NCBI GenBank assembly: GCA_011330835.1
Contig: DRPO01000451.1
Coordinates: 1 to 8,697 of the forward strand
Direction of reading: 5' to 3'
Length of the DNA stretch: 8,697 nucleotides
From: Gammaproteobacteria bacterium
GTDB taxonomy: Bacteria > Pseudomonadota > Gammaproteobacteria > UWMA-0217
Shown: piece after piece, positions 6,088-8,697 of the stretch
Layout: each line of letters starts with the position of its first letter
Numbering within the stretch: position 1 is the stretch's first letter
The notes under the pieces: generated by a model
The model's input: only the letters and a program-made list of their open reading frames with translations
The model's database searches: none
What the model was told of the DNA's origin: nothing
Made by a program: the position numbers and the translations under genes

Positions 6088-8031
6088 TTATTCACCCATC
6101 GCCATGTCGATGTAGCCCGTTGGACAAACATCGGCGCAAATATGACATCCGACGCATCGTGTGTAATCGGTGGCCACGTAACGTCCCAGCGTCGCCTGAT
6201 CCTTCTTGACGCGGTAGACCGCATCCTGGGGACAGAAGATGACGCAGTTGTCGCATTCGAAGCACATTCCGCAACTCATGCAGCGCTCGGCCTCGTCCAC
6301 CGCGTGCTCTTCGTCGAGACCGATGCTGCGTTCGGTGAAATGCCCCAGCACTTCGTCGGCGCTGACAGGAATGTCGCCCCGCAGATTCCGCGCCTTCCCT
6401 TCGAAATGCCCCAGGAACAGCTCGCTGGCGTCGATGATTTCGTGTTCGGAACGGTTCTCGAAGTTGTGAATGGCGAAGTCGGATTCCGAAGTCCCGCGCG
6501 TATACTCGTGACTGTACTCGGACGGCGCCAGTCCAGCTTCCTTGAGCTTGCCCAGCAGGTCGAAATGGTGCTTGTCGACCTTGGGACGACGCTTGGGCGC
6601 GCCTTCCTTGAGTATCTGGTCAATACTCTCGACAGCGATCGCCGCGTGTCCGATCGCGGTGGTCAACAGGTGCGGACGAAGGATATCGCCAATGGCGAAA
6701 TGGCCCGGCTTGCCCTTCACCTGGTAGTTCCGGTCGACTTCAAACAAGCCCTTGTCGTTAGCCATGTCCTCGAAACCTTCGAGATCGGAATACTGACCAA
6801 TGGCGGACACAATGAGATCAGCTTCAAGCACGCGCTCCGTGCCTTCCACCGGAACAGGTTTCATGCCGTCCATCGTGCAGTCGCAGACCTTCAGGCCCGT
6901 CGCCCGTCCGTCATCGCCCACGATCACTTCCAGAGGCATCACGCCGTCCAGGATTTCTACACCCTCGTTGTCCGCGTCAACAACCTCATGCGGCTGGGCA
7001 AACATCTTGTCGCGGGTGAACAGTGAAGTCAGGGTCGCATCGGCTGGAACAGCGTCTTTGGCCAGGGCGTCGTCCTGAACCATGTCCTTGTTGAGAACGA
7101 CATCCTCGGGATTGCCTGCGGCCGGGTTGTGTCCCAGACGACGGGCAACCGACACAACGTCGATAGAGGTATCGCCGCCACCGATACAAACGACCTTTTT
7201 CGCGGTGACTTTCATTCTTCCCTGGTTGAACGCCTTGAGGTACGAAAGCGCGTCAACGCAGTTCGGCGCATTGTCCCATCCGTCAACAGGAAGGGGCCGC
7301 CCCTTTTGCAGACCTACCGCCCAAATGACCGCGTCGAACTCCTTGTCCAACTCGTCGACGCTCACGTCGGTACCGACGCGAGTGTTCATGCGCGTCTCGA
7401 TCCCAAGATCCAGAACACGCTGAATTTCCGCGTCGAGCTTGTCGCGGGGGATACGATAGTTAGGGATGCCGTAGCGCATCAGGCCGCCCAGTTCGGCGTT
7501 ATCGTCGAAAAGCGTTACCGCATGACCCAGCATTCGCAACTGCTGCGCCGCGGTCATTCCGCCCGGGCCACCGCCGATAACCGCGACTTTCTTCCCGGTA
7601 TCCGGAGCGGGTTGCCCATAGCTGAATCCCTTTTCAATTGCGGTGTCGCCGATGTACTGCTCAACCGAGTTGATGCCGACAAACTCATCAACCTGATTCC
7701 GGTTACAGCCATCTTCGCAAGGCGCGGGACAGACACGCCCCATGACAGAGGGGAAAGGATTGGCTTCGGTAGCTCGCCGGAAGGCATATTCCTGCATGCT
7801 GACATCCGCGGGCGGCTTCTCGATGCCCCGAACGATGTCCAGCCAGCCTCTGATATCGTGACCAGAAGGGCAACTTCCCTGGCACGGGGGTGTGCGCTGA
7901 ACATAAACCGGACACTTGTGCGATTTATCTTCTTTAAAGATTTTGTCATTCAGACGTTTCCACTTATTGTCGCCATCCTGGAAACGTCGGAAGGTCAGAT
8001 TCCGGGTCATATCTTCTTGGGAAGTAGCCAT
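6088..8031 (-). CDS. dsrL: DsrL, iron-sulfur flavoprotein NAD(P):acceptor oxidoreductase of the rDsr system
   Basis: A 647-residue cytoplasmic protein related to the small subunit of glutamate synthase (GltD), extended by a ferredoxin domain. The N-terminal part has six cysteines for Fe-S clusters: C40, C50, C54, C101, C105 and C109. The FAD-binding motif VIGGGPGG (151-158) and the NAD(P)-binding motif VCIGGGDTS (281-289) follow, and a second FAD-contact region is HFAIGDI (444-450). After a linker of about 100 residues (480-580) the C-terminal domain has C584/C587/C590/C593/C596/C600 and C626/C629/C632/C636, enough for two [4Fe-4S] clusters. DsrL is known as the partner that takes electrons from rDsrAB during sulfur oxidation, reducing NAD(P). 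Its presence supports the oxidative direction. AAGGGGA with a 7-nt spacer decides ATG 8031 over the internal Met8. It lies between dsrK (48 nt) and dsrJ (10 nt). The length is close to other DsrL proteins. Confidence 0.97.
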   Translation of the reverse strand: MATSQEDMTRNLTFRRFQDGDNKWKRLNDKIFKEDKSHKCPVYVQRTPPCQGSCPSGHDIRGWLDIVRGIEKPPADVSMQEYAFRRATEANPFPSVMGRVCPAPCEDGCNRNQVDEFVGINSVEQYIGDTAIEKGFSYGQPAPDTGKKVAVIGGGPGGMTAAQQLRMLGHAVTLFDDNAELGGLMRYGIPNYRIPRDKLDAEIQRVLDLGIETRMNTRVGTDVSVDELDKEFDAVIWAVGLQKGRPLPVDGWDNAPNCVDALSYLKAFNQGRMKVTAKKVVCIGGGDTSIDVVSVARRLGHNPAAGNPEDVVLNKDMVQDDALAKDAVPADATLTSLFTRDKMFAQPHEVVDADNEGVEILDGVMPLEVIVGDDGRATGLKVCDCTMDGMKPVPVEGTERVLEADLIVSAIGQYSDLEGFEDMANDKGLFEVDRNYQVKGKPGHFAIGDILRPHLLTTAIGHAAIAVESIDQILKEGAPKRRPKVDKHHFDLLGKLKEAGLAPSEYSHEYTRGTSESDFAIHNFENRSEHEIIDASELFLGHFEGKARNLRGDIPVSADEVLGHFTERSIGLDEEHAVDEAERCMSCGMCFECDNCVIFCPQDAVYRVKKDQATLGRYVATDYTRCVGCHICADVCPTGYIDMAMGE

Positions 8032-8079
8032 GTTAATTTCCCCTTCTATTCAAGGTTGAATTTCGAAAAGTTAATGTGT

Positions 8080-8697
8080 TCAGGCTGCCGCTTCGGAGGC
8101 TTCCGCCTCTTCGTCGCCGTCCGCATCCTGTCCCGTCAATACTATGGCGTTGCTAACAAGTTGATGGACGCTGACGATCTGATCCATCGTAAAGCCATAA
8201 TAGGGTAAAACCTTGGTGAACTGGCTCTTGCAAATGGCGCAAATCGCGGCCATGTGCGTCACACCTTCGTTCTCCACGACGTCCTTGAGAGCGGTCATCC
8301 TCGGCAAGGCTCCCTTGACGCGCACCTCCATCAGGTCATCGGTCAGCAATCCTCCGCCACCGCCGCAGCAAAACGTACCTTCACCGATCGTCTCCCGAGA
8401 CATGTCCACAAAGTTGTTACAGACCGCCTTGATGACTTTTCGAGGCGTCTCGAACTGACTTCCCGGGTAATTGCCGATTCTTGACGCCCGGGCTACGTTG
8501 CACGAGTCGTGGAAGGTCACCGTCATCCAGTCGTTCTCGGATTTGTCGATCTTCAGATTTCCCTGTTCAAGCTGGTCAAGCGTGAACTCCAGAATGTGCT
8601 GAGGGACGGGATAATTGGGATCGAGAAAATCGAAAGGTCCGGCCAGCGTATTCAGGAAACTGTAGGCGACCCGCCAGGCATGGCCACACTCGCCGAA
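8080..8697 (-). CDS. dsrK: DsrK, HdrD-like iron-sulfur subunit of DsrMKJOP (5' end outside window)
   Basis: The C-terminal 205 residues; the frame stays open to the right edge, and the residue numbers here count from that edge. It begins FGECGHAWRVAY, which looks like the end of a first CCG-type cysteine domain. A second CCG-type domain follows: C66 in FHDSC, the pair C110/C111 in TFCCGGGGGLL, and C153/C156 in CAICKSQF. Such domains bind the unusual [4Fe-4S] centre of HdrB/HdrD, where disulfide chemistry takes place. In DsrK the likely substrate is the trisulfide or disulfide form of DsrC at the cytoplasmic face of the DsrMKJOP complex. The spacing C-x43-CC-x41-CxxC is longer than the textbook CCG pattern. 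The protein ends in an acidic, Ala-rich tail (TGQDADGDEEAEASEAAA) that looks disordered. The stop is 48 nt upstream of dsrL. dsrM is expected beyond the window. Confidence 0.94.
   Translation of the reverse strand, partial: FGECGHAWRVAYSFLNTLAGPFDFLDPNYPVPQHILEFTLDQLEQGNLKIDKSENDWMTVTFHDSCNVARASRIGNYPGSQFETPRKVIKAVCNNFVDMSRETIGEGTFCCGGGGGLLTDDLMEVRVKGALPRMTALKDVVENEGVTHMAAICAICKSQFTKVLPYYGFTMDQIVSVHQLVSNAIVLTGQDADGDEEAEASEAAA

Noticed and set aside
8048..8061. Interrupted palindrome ATTCAA-GG-TTGAAT in the dsrK-dsrL gap
   Set aside because: The 6-bp arms with a 2-nt centre are too short to call a hairpin, lack a T-run and are easily chance. It could be an operator half-site pair but nothing supports that.
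6046..8208. Two long plus-strand frames (6046-7026 and 7129-8208) opposite dsrL
   Set aside because: Both mirror the dsrL coding frame; no domain, signal or ribosome site supports them.

Overview
This window is the distal part of a reverse-type (oxidative) dissimilatory sulfite reductase (rDsr) gene cluster, with every real gene on the minus strand. Reading with transcription, from the right edge to the left, the order is dsrK (5' end outside the window), dsrL, dsrJ, dsrO, dsrP, an intrinsic terminator, dsrN, a long palindromic element, dsrR, a soluble NarX-like histidine kinase and a NarL-like response regulator (3' end outside the window). The K-L-J-O-P-N-R order with dsrL between dsrK and dsrJ is the one known from proteobacterial sulfur oxidisers such as Allochromatium vinosum. 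It differs from the order in green sulfur bacteria, so I infer a sulfur-oxidising proteobacterium, probably gammaproteobacterial. I cannot name a genus from the sequence alone.

Right half (8697 to 3710): the energy-converting genes. DsrK (HdrD-like iron-sulfur subunit), DsrJ (periplasmic triheme cytochrome c), DsrO (Tat-exported ferredoxin-like protein with four cubane sites) and DsrP (NrfD-type membrane protein), together with DsrM upstream of the window, form the DsrMKJOP complex. This complex links the membrane and periplasm to cytoplasmic DsrC and sulfite reductase chemistry. DsrL is the cytoplasmic iron-sulfur flavoprotein that exchanges electrons between the rDsrAB reaction and NAD(P). 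The genes from dsrL to dsrP are packed with gaps of 10 and 3 nt and one 11-nt overlap.

Middle (3709 to 1635): a GC-rich hairpin followed by a T-rich run lies just after dsrP, so dsrN and later genes may be expressed at a different level. A 26-codon open frame with a strong Shine-Dalgarno sequence overlaps the start of dsrN, which has a poor ribosome site of its own. DsrN is a CobB/CbiA-like glutamine amidotransferase thought to amidate siro(heme) for rDsrAB. The 247-nt dsrN-dsrR gap is mostly filled by a 167-bp imperfect palindrome with 13-bp perfect ends. DsrR is an IscA-like protein without any cysteine.

Left end (1631 to 1): a two-component system begins 3 nt after dsrR, where dsrS sits in A. 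vinosum. Its GAF domain carries a C-x-C plus C cysteine cluster. The tight coupling to dsrR makes it a candidate redox or sulfur-responsive regulator of this pathway. This pair and the dsrP-dsrN and dsrN-dsrR intergenic structures are the least explained parts of the window.
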